A DNA stretch of 64,000 nucleotides from Chryseobacterium sp. OV279 (GCF_900128945.1 NZ_FQUD01000001.1:1082431-1146430); one strand, 5' to 3'. Shown: positions 25,028 through 33,233, numbered from the stretch's first letter. Program-made: numbers and translations. The notes: generated by a model from the sequence alone, not told the origin.

Positions 25028-25669
25028 ATGACCTGGACAGAAGTTTTAGCCCCGATAAAAAGCACGCCTTATTTTACAACCCTTTGGGAAAAAGTAAAAC
25101 AGGAATATGCCACCACCAAAGTATTTCCACCTAAAAATCAAATCTTCAGAGCATTGGAAATTACGCCTTTTGAAGATGTTGAAGTGGTGATTATCGGTCA
25201 GGATCCTTATCACAATGACTTTCAGGCCAACGGTTTGTGCTTTTCTGTTTCCGAACAGGTAACAGCGCCACCTTCTCTTAAGAATATTTTCACCGAACTG
25301 AAAGATGATGTTGGAGTGGAAAGAACTTCAAAAGAACTGGATGACTGGGGAAAACAGGGCGTTTTATTATTGAATGCTACCTTAACTGTGCGTGCCCATT
25401 CTCCGAACTCTCACAAAGATTTAGGCTGGGAAAAATTCACAGATTTTGTCATCAAGGAAATTTCAGATAAAAAAGAAAATGTCGTTTTTGTTTTATGGGG
25501 CGCTTTTGCACAAAAAAAAGCCGAACTCATTGATCCGGCCAAGCATTTTATCTTAAAATCGGCGCACCCGTCACCGTTTTCTGTATACAGAGGTTTTTAT
25601 GGAAGCAAGCCTTTCTCAAAGATCAATGAATACCTGATCTCAAAAGGGGAAAAGCCTATTTCCTGGTAG
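25028..25669 (+). CDS. ung: Uracil-DNA glycosylase (family 1)
   Basis: A 213-aa family 1 uracil-DNA glycosylase that removes uracil from DNA at the start of base excision repair. The water-activating loop GQDPYHNDFQANGL lies at 57-70, LLLNATLTV in the middle, and the minor-groove intercalation loop HPSPFSVYRGF near residue 185. Length is normal for the family. A strong promoter lies just upstream. Its 3' end overlaps the convergent lipoprotein gene by 14 bp. Confidence 0.95.
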   Translation: MTWTEVLAPIKSTPYFTTLWEKVKQEYATTKVFPPKNQIFRALEITPFEDVEVVIIGQDPYHNDFQANGLCFSVSEQVTAPPSLKNIFTELKDDVGVERTSKELDDWGKQGVLLLNATLTVRAHSPNSHKDLGWEKFTDFVIKEISDKKENVVFVLWGAFAQKKAELIDPAKHFILKSAHPSPFSVYRGFYGSKPFSKINEYLISKGEKPISW

Positions 25670-26159
25670 CATCGGCATTCGCAGACCCTTCCGTCTTTTT
25701 GATCGTAAAGGCTACTTTATATTTTCCTTCCAGCGCTTTGACACCACCATCCGATTTTGGAAAAGGGGTGATCTCTTTCATGGAAATCGTATACCCGTTG
25801 AATTCCTGAGACATATAATAATTTCTCCCGGCATTATCTGAAGAAGCAAGGAGTAAAACGGTGGGTCTCGTGTAGGTTCCCATCACTTCGATCTGTGCTA
25901 CGGCAACTCCGGCCCAGATGCAATTAACCCCTTCAGGACAGCGGCTGTCCTCAGAAATACCTTTGAACGTGACATTCATATCGTATTCTTTCAGGAATTT
26001 ATTTTCTCCCTGATTAAGATAGATGACCCCTTCTTTTGGTACCGAAGATTTCGTCCCACTGGTATTGGCAGCTGAATCCGGTGTCTTCGCCTTCTTTTGG
26101 GCATTGCATCCTGCTAAGGTCAGCATTCCCAGACTGAATATAATGGCTTTGTGAAACAT
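25656..26159 (-). CDS. Putative lipoprotein
   Basis: A 167-aa protein with a lipoprotein signal peptide; the lipobox LAGC places the lipidated Cys at residue 18. A Thr/Ser/Lys-rich linker precedes a beta-rich domain containing two Cys residues close together (DSRCPEGVNCIWAGVA), probably disulfide-bonded. That Cys-Pro-x3-x-Cys-x-Trp-x-Gly pattern recurs in small secreted Bacteroidota proteins of unknown role. The last 14 bp overlap the end of the convergent ung gene. Function is unknown. Confidence 0.75.
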   Translation of the reverse strand: MFHKAIIFSLGMLTLAGCNAQKKAKTPDSAANTSGTKSSVPKEGVIYLNQGENKFLKEYDMNVTFKGISEDSRCPEGVNCIWAGVAVAQIEVMGTYTRPTVLLLASSDNAGRNYYMSQEFNGYTISMKEITPFPKSDGGVKALEGKYKVAFTIKKTEGSANADATRK

Positions 26160-26221
26160 AATTTCTTTTTTTATAAAGTTAAAAATACGGGACTGGAAAC
26201 TTCCATCCTCCCTCTTCCAAT

Positions 26222-26713
26222 CTAAATAACATCAAGCATATCCAAAACTACTACCAAAAACATGGCCACACCTACCACAAGACTGAATCCGGTTCCATAG
26301 ATGAATCCTATAAATGCCCCTTTGGTCGATTGCAGAGCCTTGTTCATATCCTTGCTGTCATGAAGCAGTTCTCCGATAAATACACCCGCAAACATCCCGA
26401 TCAGAAAGCCTAAAGGAATTGGAATGAAGATTCCAACAATCGTTCCGACGATGGATCCGATGCTTCCCCAACGCGTTCCTCCGTATTTCCTGTTTGTTTT
26501 TGCGGGAATTACATAGTTCAGGACTGCAGAGGCCGCAGTCAGAATTCCGAATGCCCAGATATAAATCATAGGAAGATCCGCATCGGTCCCGAATTTATAA
26601 ATTAAAAGTCCGCAGATGCTTAATAAAAGCCCCGGAAGGACAGGAAGGAAGGTTCCCAGTATTCCCAGAAACAGTAAAATAAGGCAGAGAATATTAATCA
26701 GCGTTGTATCCAT
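26222..26713 (-). CDS. DUF456 family membrane protein
   Basis: A 163-aa integral membrane protein with the DUF456 pattern: an N-terminal Pro/Gly-rich hairpin helix (GILGTFLPVLPGLLLSICGLLIY), a central loop with TRWGSIGSIVGTIVGIF, and glycine-zipper helices GFLIGMFAGVFIGELL. About four to five helices are expected. Function is unknown across the family. It stands alone, facing away from the mechanosensitive channel gene. Confidence 0.88.
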   Translation of the reverse strand: MDTTLINILCLILLFLGILGTFLPVLPGLLLSICGLLIYKFGTDADLPMIYIWAFGILTAASAVLNYVIPAKTNRKYGGTRWGSIGSIVGTIVGIFIPIPLGFLIGMFAGVFIGELLHDSKDMNKALQSTKGAFIGFIYGTGFSLVVGVAMFLVVVLDMLDVI

Positions 26714-26835
26714 TCTTTAAAATTATCAATGCAAGATAGGAAAAAAGAAGATTTACAGAGGCCTTTTGAATATTTGGGATGAAAATTGATTGTCAATAGT
26801 AACATCATCATTCTTAATTTTATAAATTTGCTGTA

Positions 26836-28104
26836 ATGAAAGACGAGATACAGGACACTAAAAGTTTTTTACAGGAAATAAGCGATCAGCTTTACATCTA
26901 TATCAGTCAGGTAACACCCGGCGGAATGGATTGGATTGTTCATATTATTGTCAAGCTGGCACTGCTTTGCGCCGTGTTTTTAGTGGTGGATTTTGTTTTT
27001 AAATTTGCCATTAATTTTGTCTTCAGATTTTTCAGAAATGATGAGAAATATCCAATTATCCGGTCTATTTATCAGTCTAAGATCTCCAATTCTGTCGCTC
27101 ATTTTGCTGCCCTTCTGGTAGTAGGAGGAATACATCCTTCCATTTTTCCGGCAACGGCACTGCCTAAAACCAATATTTTCATCAACAGATCCATCAATTT
27201 AGGTTTGGTCCTTATTCTTGCAGGAATGTTATACAGGTCATTAACTGGTTTCAGGTATTATTTCACCATAAAACAGGACTTCTACAAGATCATGGCACTG
27301 AATGCAATTTCAGAAACCGTAAAGATCCTCGGGATTTTTATCTTTTCTGTAGTGGGACTCTGTGTGATATTCGGGATCAAAGGAACCACGATTGTCGGGA
27401 GTTTAGGAGCCATTACTGCGGTGCTGGTGCTTGTTTTCAGAGATACTATTTTGGGGTTTGTCACCGGGATACACGTGGCAACCTCTAAAAATCTAAAGGT
27501 AGGAGACTGGGTAAGTATTCCAAAATACAGCATTGAAGGAAATATTACCGATATCAGCCTTCTGACTACAAAGATCACCAATTTTGATAAAACCGTTTCC
27601 ACAATTCCTACCTATGATTTACTGACCACGGAGATCAAAAACCTTCAGGTCATGTCTGAATCCAATACCAGAAGAATTAAAAAATCAGTGTATTTTAATA
27701 TCAATTCTTTTAAATTTTTAAATGAAGAAGATATCGAACGGTTAAAAGATATCAACCTGATCTCAGAGTATCTGGAAGAGAAAACACTGGAGATTGAAAA
27801 AGAAAAACAAAATCTGGAACATAACGATAAAACCATCAACGGAAGACAGTTGACCAATATCGGGGTTTTCAGATATTATGCTCAGAAATATATTGAAAAC
27901 GATCCTGATATTGATCAGGAGGGAGTCAGAATGGTTCGTCAGCTCGATATTACCCCGCAGGGACTTCCCCTTGAAGTATACTGTTTCGCGAATGATTCCA
28001 AATGGGATCATTTTGAACAGATTCAGGCTGATATTTTTGACCACTTGTTGGTGGCATCCAAAGAATTTGATCTGCAGGTAATGCAGGTAAGTATTAAAGT
28101 GTAG
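26836..28104 (+). CDS. Mechanosensitive ion channel, MscS superfamily (YbdG-like)
   Basis: A 422-aa channel with several N-terminal membrane helices, then the MscS pore helix and beta domain: VFRDTILGFVTGIHVATSKN, VGDWVSIPKYSIEGNITDIS and TTIPTYDL-like FDKTVSTIPTYDLLTTEIKN. These segments closely resemble E. coli YbdG (MscM), which responds to mild osmotic shock. The charged cytoplasmic C-terminal domain is of the expected size. A TAAATTTG box (26823-26830) ends 5 nt before the start, compatible with a leaderless mRNA. Confidence 0.92.
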   Translation: MKDEIQDTKSFLQEISDQLYIYISQVTPGGMDWIVHIIVKLALLCAVFLVVDFVFKFAINFVFRFFRNDEKYPIIRSIYQSKISNSVAHFAALLVVGGIHPSIFPATALPKTNIFINRSINLGLVLILAGMLYRSLTGFRYYFTIKQDFYKIMALNAISETVKILGIFIFSVVGLCVIFGIKGTTIVGSLGAITAVLVLVFRDTILGFVTGIHVATSKNLKVGDWVSIPKYSIEGNITDISLLTTKITNFDKTVSTIPTYDLLTTEIKNLQVMSESNTRRIKKSVYFNINSFKFLNEEDIERLKDINLISEYLEEKTLEIEKEKQNLEHNDKTINGRQLTNIGVFRYYAQKYIENDPDIDQEGVRMVRQLDITPQGLPLEVYCFANDSKWDHFEQIQADIFDHLLVASKEFDLQVMQVSIKV

Positions 28105-28251
28105 AATAGAGAAGTTAGAAGCTAGAATTTAGAAGTTAGTGTGATTCGACCGCTTATTCTGATCTGGATTTAGAGATATAGAAGTAGATTTAAAAACTAA
28201 TTTCTAACCTCTACTATCTAATTTCTCAAAAAAATAACATCTAAATAAGAA
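28105..28251. repeat. Degenerate self-complementary spacer (TAGAAGTTAG family)
   Basis: Reiterated GAAGTTAGAAGCTAGAATTT words at 28109-28138 are complementary to CTAATTTCTAACCTC and CTAATTTCTC words at 28198-28228, so the spacer can fold back. The gap at 28972-29076, after pdxJ, has the same design, with direct words near 28978-29003 and complementary words near 29045-29065. Confidence 0.6.
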
Positions 28252-28971
28252 ATGACAAAACTAAGCGTAAACATTAATAAAATTGCGACATTAAGAAATG
28301 CCAGAGGAGGCGAAACGCCAAGTGTAACGGAGGCAGCAGTGAAGATCCAGGAATTTGGAGGACAGGGAATCACCATCCATCCAAGACCTGATGAGAGACA
28401 CATCACAAGGAAAGATGTCTACGATCTGAAACCATTGGTGACCACTGAATTCAACATTGAAGGAAATCCGCACCGCTCTTTTATTGATATGGTTCTGGAA
28501 GTAAAACCGGAGCAGGTAACGCTGGTTCCTGATGCAGACGACGCTATTACATCCAATGCGGGATGGGATACCAAAAAGCACTTAGATTTTCTGACAGAAA
28601 TTATCGCAGAATTTAAAAACGCAGGAATCCGTACCTCTATTTTCCTTGATCCCTTGCCGGAACTGGTAGAACATGCTGCAAAAACCGGAGCTGACAGAAT
28701 AGAGCTATATACCGAAGCCTACGCTAAAAACTACCTTACGAATAAAGAACAGGCCATAAAACCTTATTATGATACCGCCGTTGCTGCTACAGAATTCGGA
28801 TTGGGTATCAATGCAGGACACGATCTGAGCCTTGAAAATTTAAAATATTTTGCAGACCATATCCCGAATCTTCTTGAAGTATCCATCGGTCATGCTTTGG
28901 TTTCTGAAGCACTGTATATGGGACTTGAAAATACGGTTCAGGCATATCTGAAACGTTTGGCAAAATGGTAA
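28252..28971 (+). CDS. pdxJ: Pyridoxine 5'-phosphate synthase
   Basis: A 239-aa TIM-barrel enzyme that condenses 1-deoxyxylulose 5-phosphate with 3-amino-2-oxopropyl phosphate in the last ring-forming step of vitamin B6 synthesis. Diagnostic segments are LSVNINKIATLRNARGG, GITIHPRPDERHI, VTLVPD, DRIELYTEAYA, GINAGHDLSLENL and EVSIGHALVSEAL. The length is normal. It is flanked on both sides by degenerate fold-back spacers and followed by an esterase gene. Confidence 0.96.
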   Translation: MTKLSVNINKIATLRNARGGETPSVTEAAVKIQEFGGQGITIHPRPDERHITRKDVYDLKPLVTTEFNIEGNPHRSFIDMVLEVKPEQVTLVPDADDAITSNAGWDTKKHLDFLTEIIAEFKNAGIRTSIFLDPLPELVEHAAKTGADRIELYTEAYAKNYLTNKEQAIKPYYDTAVAATEFGLGINAGHDLSLENLKYFADHIPNLLEVSIGHALVSEALYMGLENTVQAYLKRLAKW

Positions 28972-29076
28972 AAAAGAAGTTAGAAATTAGAGGCTAGAAG
29001 TTAGTGCCAAAGACGCATTTTAAATATTCAACCTTTAATTTCCAGTTTCTAACTTCTAATATCTAAAATAAAAAAA

Positions 29077-29856
29077 ATGGACATCTTAAACTCAAAAATA
29101 TTTGGCGAAAATCTTACGGTTACGCCGCTGCTTGTATTTCACGGACTGTTTGGAATGCTGGACAACTGGGGAAGTTTTGGAAAAGACCTGGGTGAATACC
29201 TTCCCGTACACTTAATTGACCTTAGAAACCACGGACGAAGCTTTCATTCCGAAAGTATGTCACATGATGATCTGGCGGACGATATTGCCCGTTATATGGA
29301 TCATTACGGTTTTCAGAAAGCTCATGTATTAGGGCATTCTTTAGGTGGAAAGGCTGTGATGCAGTTTGCTTTGAAATATCAGGAAAGAGTAGATAAACTA
29401 ATCGTAGTAGATATTTCTCCAAAGGCTTATCCTCCGCATCATCAGGGAATCATCAAGGCTCTTGAAACAGTAGATTTTAATACTGTAGGTTCAAGAGGTG
29501 AGGTAGAAACGGTGTTGAGTCAGTATATTCCAGAGAAATCTACGATACAGTTTTTAGCCAAGAACCTCTATTGGGATGACAGCAAAAAACTGAACTGGAG
29601 GTTTAATCTTAAAACTTTATCTGAAAAATATAACGAATTTGTTTCGAATGCCGTAAAATTTGGTGTTTTCGAAGGTGATTCTTTATTCATTGCAGGAGAA
29701 AAATCAAATTATATCCTTCCACAGGATGAATACGGGATTAAGCAGCAGTTTCCAAAAGCGAAAATAGTAACAGTGAAAAATGCCGGGCACTGGGTTCAGG
29801 CTGAAAATCCGGTTGATTTTGCAAATGTTGTTAAGGAATTTCTTGATTTACATTAA
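29077..29856 (+). CDS. Alpha/beta-hydrolase, YbfF-like esterase
   Basis: A 259-aa alpha/beta-hydrolase. The oxyanion segment is FHGLFGMLDNWG, the nucleophile elbow is GHSLGG (about 90-95), and the catalytic His lies in NAGHWVQAENP near the C-terminus. DLRNHGRS is the conserved loop of YbfF/ABHD11-type esterases, which act on short acyl esters or acyl-CoA. No membrane segment is seen. It ends 116 nt before the first graspetide precursor, with no sign of being part of that cluster. Confidence 0.88.
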   Translation: MDILNSKIFGENLTVTPLLVFHGLFGMLDNWGSFGKDLGEYLPVHLIDLRNHGRSFHSESMSHDDLADDIARYMDHYGFQKAHVLGHSLGGKAVMQFALKYQERVDKLIVVDISPKAYPPHHQGIIKALETVDFNTVGSRGEVETVLSQYIPEKSTIQFLAKNLYWDDSKKLNWRFNLKTLSEKYNEFVSNAVKFGVFEGDSLFIAGEKSNYILPQDEYGIKQQFPKAKIVTVKNAGHWVQAENPVDFANVVKEFLDLH

Positions 29857-29971
29857 TTAAATTCCGTCTATTCAATTATTTAGTTAAAATTTTCTTAAAA
29901 TAAGATAATATTTCCCCACGTATTGAAATTTTTGTACTTTAGTTTTACAAAAAAACTAAATATATTAACTT

Positions 29972-30214
29972 ATGGAAAAGAAAAACTCAAAAAAACCTTT
30001 CTTTGCTTCATTTCTAGAGAAACAAATTAATGATCCTGAAAAAATCCAGGGAGGTGGAATTACTGCACCTACTGTTGACATGATTACGGTACCTACAAGA
30101 GATGTCATTACATCTCAACTTCTGGACAATGTTACATCATCTGTAAGAGATCAGATTGTAACGATGAAATACCCTTCTGACAGTGATGAAGGTGGAGAAT
30201 TGGAAAACTTGTAA
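29972..30214 (+). CDS. Graspetide (microviridin/chryseoviridin-like) precursor peptide 1
   Basis: An 80-aa RiPP precursor. The leader contains KKPFFASFLEKQ (7-18), matching the PFFARFLE recognition helix of microviridin leaders, and ends at GGG (27-29). The core then has four T-x4-D units at 31-36, 39-44, 47-52 and 55-60, with an 8-residue period, and a terminal TMKYPSD (64-70) followed by an acidic tail. In this family Thr/Ser hydroxyls are esterified to Asp/Glu side chains by an ATP-grasp ligase, and Lys may form an amide. Ring assignments here are predicted, not observed. Confidence 0.9.
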   Translation: MEKKNSKKPFFASFLEKQINDPEKIQGGGITAPTVDMITVPTRDVITSQLLDNVTSSVRDQIVTMKYPSDSDEGGELENL

Positions 30215-30260
30215 TCAAACATTACAACGAAATATTTTTTTTAACTAAAACTCAATGACC

Positions 30261-30497
30261 ATGCAAGACGAAAACTCAAAAAAGAAGCCTTTTTTTGCTT
30301 CATTCCTTGAAAAACAAATCAAAGATCCGGAAACCATCCAAGGAGGTGGAATTATTACAAACACGGATAACGACATCATTACAATACCTTCAAGAGACAA
30401 TGTTACAGCACAGATTTTTGATCATGTAACAACGCCGAACAAAGATCTTTTGGTTACTATGAAGTATCCTTCAGACGGTGATGAAGATCTTGTTTAA
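30261..30497 (+). CDS. Graspetide precursor peptide 2
   Basis: A 78-aa precursor. The ATG at 30261 (MQDENSKKKPFF) is preferred to one at 30255 because it aligns with the start of precursor 3 (MKDKNSKKKPFF). The recognition helix KPFFASFLEKQ is at 9-19 and GGG at 28-30. Four T-x4-D units lie at 33-38, 41-46, 49-54 and 57-62, then TMKYPSD at 66-72 and GDED. The first unit (TNTDND) has an extra internal Thr and Asp, so its ring register is ambiguous. The 47-nt gap to precursor 1 has no terminator. Confidence 0.9.
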   Translation: MQDENSKKKPFFASFLEKQIKDPETIQGGGIITNTDNDIITIPSRDNVTAQIFDHVTTPNKDLLVTMKYPSDGDEDLV

Positions 30498-30548
30498 ATT
30501 TCGATACACAAGAAATTACAAGCATATTTTAACCCAAACTAAATTATT

Positions 30549-30776
30549 ATGAAAGACAAAAATTCAAAAAAGAAGCCGTTTTTTGCGTCATTCTTAGAAA
30601 AACAATTGAAAGATCCTGAAACAGTAAAAGGAGGTGGTATCATCACCATTCCGGAAAGAGATGTGATCACGAAGCCGGTTGTAGATAACGTAACTTCTCC
30701 TCAGGACGATCTTATGGTTACTATGAAATATCCATCTGACGGAGATGATGATTCTCCAACAATTCCATTAGATTAA
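30549..30776 (+). CDS. Graspetide precursor peptide 3
   Basis: A 75-aa precursor with the same leader (KPFFASFLEKQ at 9-19, GGG at 28-30), but only three T-x4-D units (33-38, 41-46, 49-54) before TMKYPSD (58-64). Its C-terminal tail is longer and different (DDDSPTIPLD), with a further T-x3-D at the very end. Loss or gain of one 8-residue unit relative to the sister genes suggests repeat-number change in the core. A terminator-like hairpin follows 37 nt after the stop. Confidence 0.9.
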   Translation: MKDKNSKKKPFFASFLEKQLKDPETVKGGGIITIPERDVITKPVVDNVTSPQDDLMVTMKYPSDGDDDSPTIPLD

Positions 30777-30812
30777 GACGTAAAATATTAATCGTATTAA
30801 TACAATCATATC

Positions 30813-30843
30813 AAAGGAAACTTACCATTAAGTTTCCTTTTTT
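30813..30843 (+). terminator. Terminator/attenuator between precursors and ATP-grasp genes
   Basis: AAAGGAAACTT (30813-30823) pairs perfectly with 30830-30840 and is followed by T6. It ends 16 nt before the start of the first ATP-grasp gene. Partial read-through would give more precursor mRNA than enzyme mRNA. Confidence 0.8.
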
Positions 30844-30858
30844 AATAAAAAGCGGCAC

Positions 30859-31815
30859 ATGATTCTCTGCATCACCCACTCAAAGGATTTTTACAATATC
30901 GATATCTTTTTTGAATATCTTACTTCCAAAAAAATTCCATGGTTCAGACTGAATTCTGACCGGATGAATCATTTCCAGAAGATCAGTGTGAACGAAAATT
31001 CATTTGAACTCACGGATGAGTCCGGAAATACCATACATTCCAAAGATATTCAAGCTGTATGGCACAGAAAAGCCTGGGGAATAAGCACTCCCGAAGAACT
31101 GGATGAAGACTACCGAAAAATATTCCTGAGCGGATACGCAAACCTTCGCTATAACCTGATCACTGTTCTGGAAAATATTCCATGGATCAATCCTTATGAA
31201 AATGAAAGAAAGATCGATGGAAATAAAATGCTTCAGCTAAAACTGGCCAAAGAAAGTGGTCTTACCATTCCTGAAACCATTTTTTCCAACGATGAAGAAA
31301 AGATTACGTCCTTTTTTCATGAATTCTGCGGCGGAAAAGCAGTTGCCAAACTTCACAGCCTGACTGCAAAGACCATGAACGGAGAAAATCTGATCTCAAC
31401 CATGATCATTGAAGAAGATACGCTTGAGAATATTTCAGACATCACCTATTGTCCGATGATCTTCCAGCCTTATATAGACAAAGCTTATGAATTGAGAATT
31501 GTCTACCTGGCAGGAGATTTCTTTACCGGAAAGATCAATAACAGCGAGAATGTAGACTGGAGACTGGCTAATGAAAATTATACCTGGTCAGCCTATGAAC
31601 TTCCTGAACATATAAAGTCAGGTCTTACGTCTATGATGAAAGAAATGGGACTTTATATCGGAGCTATTGACATGATCAGAGGAAAAGACGGGGAATATTA
31701 TTTCCTGGAAGTAAATCCGCAGGGAGAATGGGGAATGCTGCAGAACGAGCTGGGTTTTCCCATTGCAGAAAAAATTGCCGACAACCTTATAAAAAGAATC
31801 AATACCCATGAATAA
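30859..31815 (+). CDS. ATP-grasp peptide maturase, MvdC/MdnB type (omega-amide ligase)
   Basis: A 318-aa ATP-grasp enzyme. The C-terminal NPQGEWGMLQNELGFPIAEKIAD (catalytic Asn and Mg ligands in EVNPQGEWG) is characteristic of MvdC/MdnB, the microviridin enzyme that forms the Lys-to-acid lactam. Other family blocks are AVWHRKAWG, CPMIFQPYIDKAYELRIVYL and YIGAIDMIRG. Each precursor retains the core Lys (TMK), consistent with an amide-forming activity. It overlaps the next ligase gene by 8 bp. The published chryseoviridin work concerned the ester ligase, so whether this enzyme acts on these peptides is inference. Confidence 0.85.
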   Translation: MILCITHSKDFYNIDIFFEYLTSKKIPWFRLNSDRMNHFQKISVNENSFELTDESGNTIHSKDIQAVWHRKAWGISTPEELDEDYRKIFLSGYANLRYNLITVLENIPWINPYENERKIDGNKMLQLKLAKESGLTIPETIFSNDEEKITSFFHEFCGGKAVAKLHSLTAKTMNGENLISTMIIEEDTLENISDITYCPMIFQPYIDKAYELRIVYLAGDFFTGKINNSENVDWRLANENYTWSAYELPEHIKSGLTSMMKEMGLYIGAIDMIRGKDGEYYFLEVNPQGEWGMLQNELGFPIAEKIADNLIKRINTHE

Positions 31816-32812
31816 AATACTAATCATTACGCATACTGCAGATAATTTTTCAATTGAAAAAGTAACGGAATACATAGAAAAAAACGGTTGTGAAGTCGTA
31901 CGTTTCGATGTAGACCTGTATCCTATAGAAAACAAACTCTCCACCATTTTTCAGGATGGGGAATGGGTAAGTATCCTTGAAACCAAAGATAAAAAGTACC
32001 GTCTGGATGATATTGCAGCTATTTGGTACAGAAGAGCTTATAACATCGGAAACGGCTTAAAAGAAGAGTTAGATAAAAAATTCTACGGAGCAGCTATGGG
32101 CGAGATCCGCAATACGCTTTTCGGATTTATAGAGTCTGTAGATGCTTATGCACTGGGGAAACCGGGTATTTACAGAAGGCTGGACAGCAAGGAAGAACAG
32201 TTGAAAATTGCGGTTAAATTAGGACTTAAAATTCCTGAAACCTGCCTGACAAACAATCCTGAAGAAGCCAGACAATTTATTCTTAAGCACAAGAATGTAG
32301 TGGCAAAAATGCAGACCGGTTTTGCTATTTATGAAGACGGGGTAGAAAGTGTTGTTTTTACCAACGTGGTAAGTGAGGATAAGCTTGAAGAACTGGATTC
32401 ACTGGTGTATTGCCCGATGCAGTTTCAGAAAAAGATAGAAAAGAAAAGAGAACTTCGTGTTACCATTGTAGGACAGGACGTTTACGCATTTGAAATAGAT
32501 TCCCAGCAGTCTGAAGATGCTAAAGTGGATTGGAGAAAAGATGGAGTGAACCTGTTGACCAAATGGGAGAGAACAGAGCTTCCGGCAGATGTTGAAGCAA
32601 AACTCCTTGAACTTTTAGATGTGTACAATGTGGATTATGGTGCGATAGACATCATTGTTTCCCCTGAAAACGAATATTATTTCATTGAGATCAATGCAGC
32701 AGGTGAATTTTTCTGGTTAGATAATTTAACGGAAGACAATATGATTTCCAAGAGTATCGCAGACGTTCTTTGCGACAAAGCTCCAAGAAGAAACAATTCG
32801 GTTATGGCTTAA
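31808..32812 (+). CDS. ATP-grasp peptide maturase, MvdD/MdnC/CdnC type (omega-ester ligase)
   Basis: A 334-aa ATP-grasp ligase predicted to form the Thr/Ser-to-Asp/Glu ester macrocycles. It matches the MdnC/MvdD pattern throughout: AIWYRRAYN, FAIYEDG, CPMQFQKKIEKKRELRVTIV, IDSQQSEDAKVDWRKDG, YGAIDIIVSP and FIEINAAGEFFWLDNL. CdnC, the structurally studied chryseoviridin enzyme of Chryseobacterium gregarium, belongs to this type and works on multicore leaders like those encoded upstream. Start overlaps the MvdC-type gene by 8 bp; a strong terminator follows. No protease or transporter gene comes next. Confidence 0.92.
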   Translation: MNKILIITHTADNFSIEKVTEYIEKNGCEVVRFDVDLYPIENKLSTIFQDGEWVSILETKDKKYRLDDIAAIWYRRAYNIGNGLKEELDKKFYGAAMGEIRNTLFGFIESVDAYALGKPGIYRRLDSKEEQLKIAVKLGLKIPETCLTNNPEEARQFILKHKNVVAKMQTGFAIYEDGVESVVFTNVVSEDKLEELDSLVYCPMQFQKKIEKKRELRVTIVGQDVYAFEIDSQQSEDAKVDWRKDGVNLLTKWERTELPADVEAKLLELLDVYNVDYGAIDIIVSPENEYYFIEINAAGEFFWLDNLTEDNMISKSIADVLCDKAPRRNNSVMA

Positions 32813-32835
32813 AAAGTCATCGCTAATTCATACTC

Positions 32836-32868
32836 AAAGCCCTTTTGTTAATCTGAAGGGCTTTTTTG
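32836..32868 (+). terminator. Terminator of the graspetide operon
   Basis: AAAGCCCTT (32836-32844) pairs with AAGGGCTTT (32856-32864), followed by a T-run. It is 23 nt after the ester-ligase stop and marks the 3' limit of the cluster. Confidence 0.85.
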
Positions 32869-33180
32869 TCTGTTAAAACGAAAGTTTTTACATCAAATGC
32901 TTTCATAATTGACGATTCACTTGCAAAGCAAAATTCACTATTGACACTAAAAAACTAATCTCGCGCAGATCACACAGATTCAACAGATTTTTTATCACTG
33001 CAAATCAAATCTTTTATTTACAACTTAAGTGTCAAAAAAAACTTTTGTCCCTTTTGCAGTTAATTTATTGATAAAGTCTTTCAAAATGATAATATTGGTT
33101 AAATTAAGCGGAATTCTGCTTTAAAAATCGCAAATTTGCATAAGCAGTTTTTCATAAAATCCTATTGGTAAAATGAAGAA

Positions 33181-33211
33181 TTGCCGGATCGAAAATATTG
33201 TCATATTTTAG
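33181..33211 (+). promoter_or_regulatory. Near-consensus promoter for the SDR gene
   Basis: TTG (33181-33183), a 20-nt spacer and TATTTTAG (33204-33211; one mismatch to TAnnTTTG) lie 22 nt upstream of the SDR gene start. Confidence 0.55.
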
Positions 33212-33233
33212 TCAGCAATCAAGTAAATAATTA

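Larger units (their letters stand above)
32813..33233. other. Intergenic region with terminator, repeat words and an SDR promoter
   Basis: The gap (421 nt) begins with the graspetide-operon terminator (32836-32868). It holds the dispersed word ATTCACTTGCAAAGCAAAATT (32915-32935 region), a CGCGCAGATCACACAGATT word near 32963-32981, an AT-rich segment with no ORF, and a promoter-like pair at 33181-33211. Confidence 0.6.

Noticed and set aside
30060..30760. Reading the T-x4-D units as structural tandem repeats of an adhesin
   Set aside because: The proteins are under 81 aa, share a microviridin leader helix, end in TMKYPSD, and precede two MvdC/MvdD-type ligases, which fits a RiPP far better.
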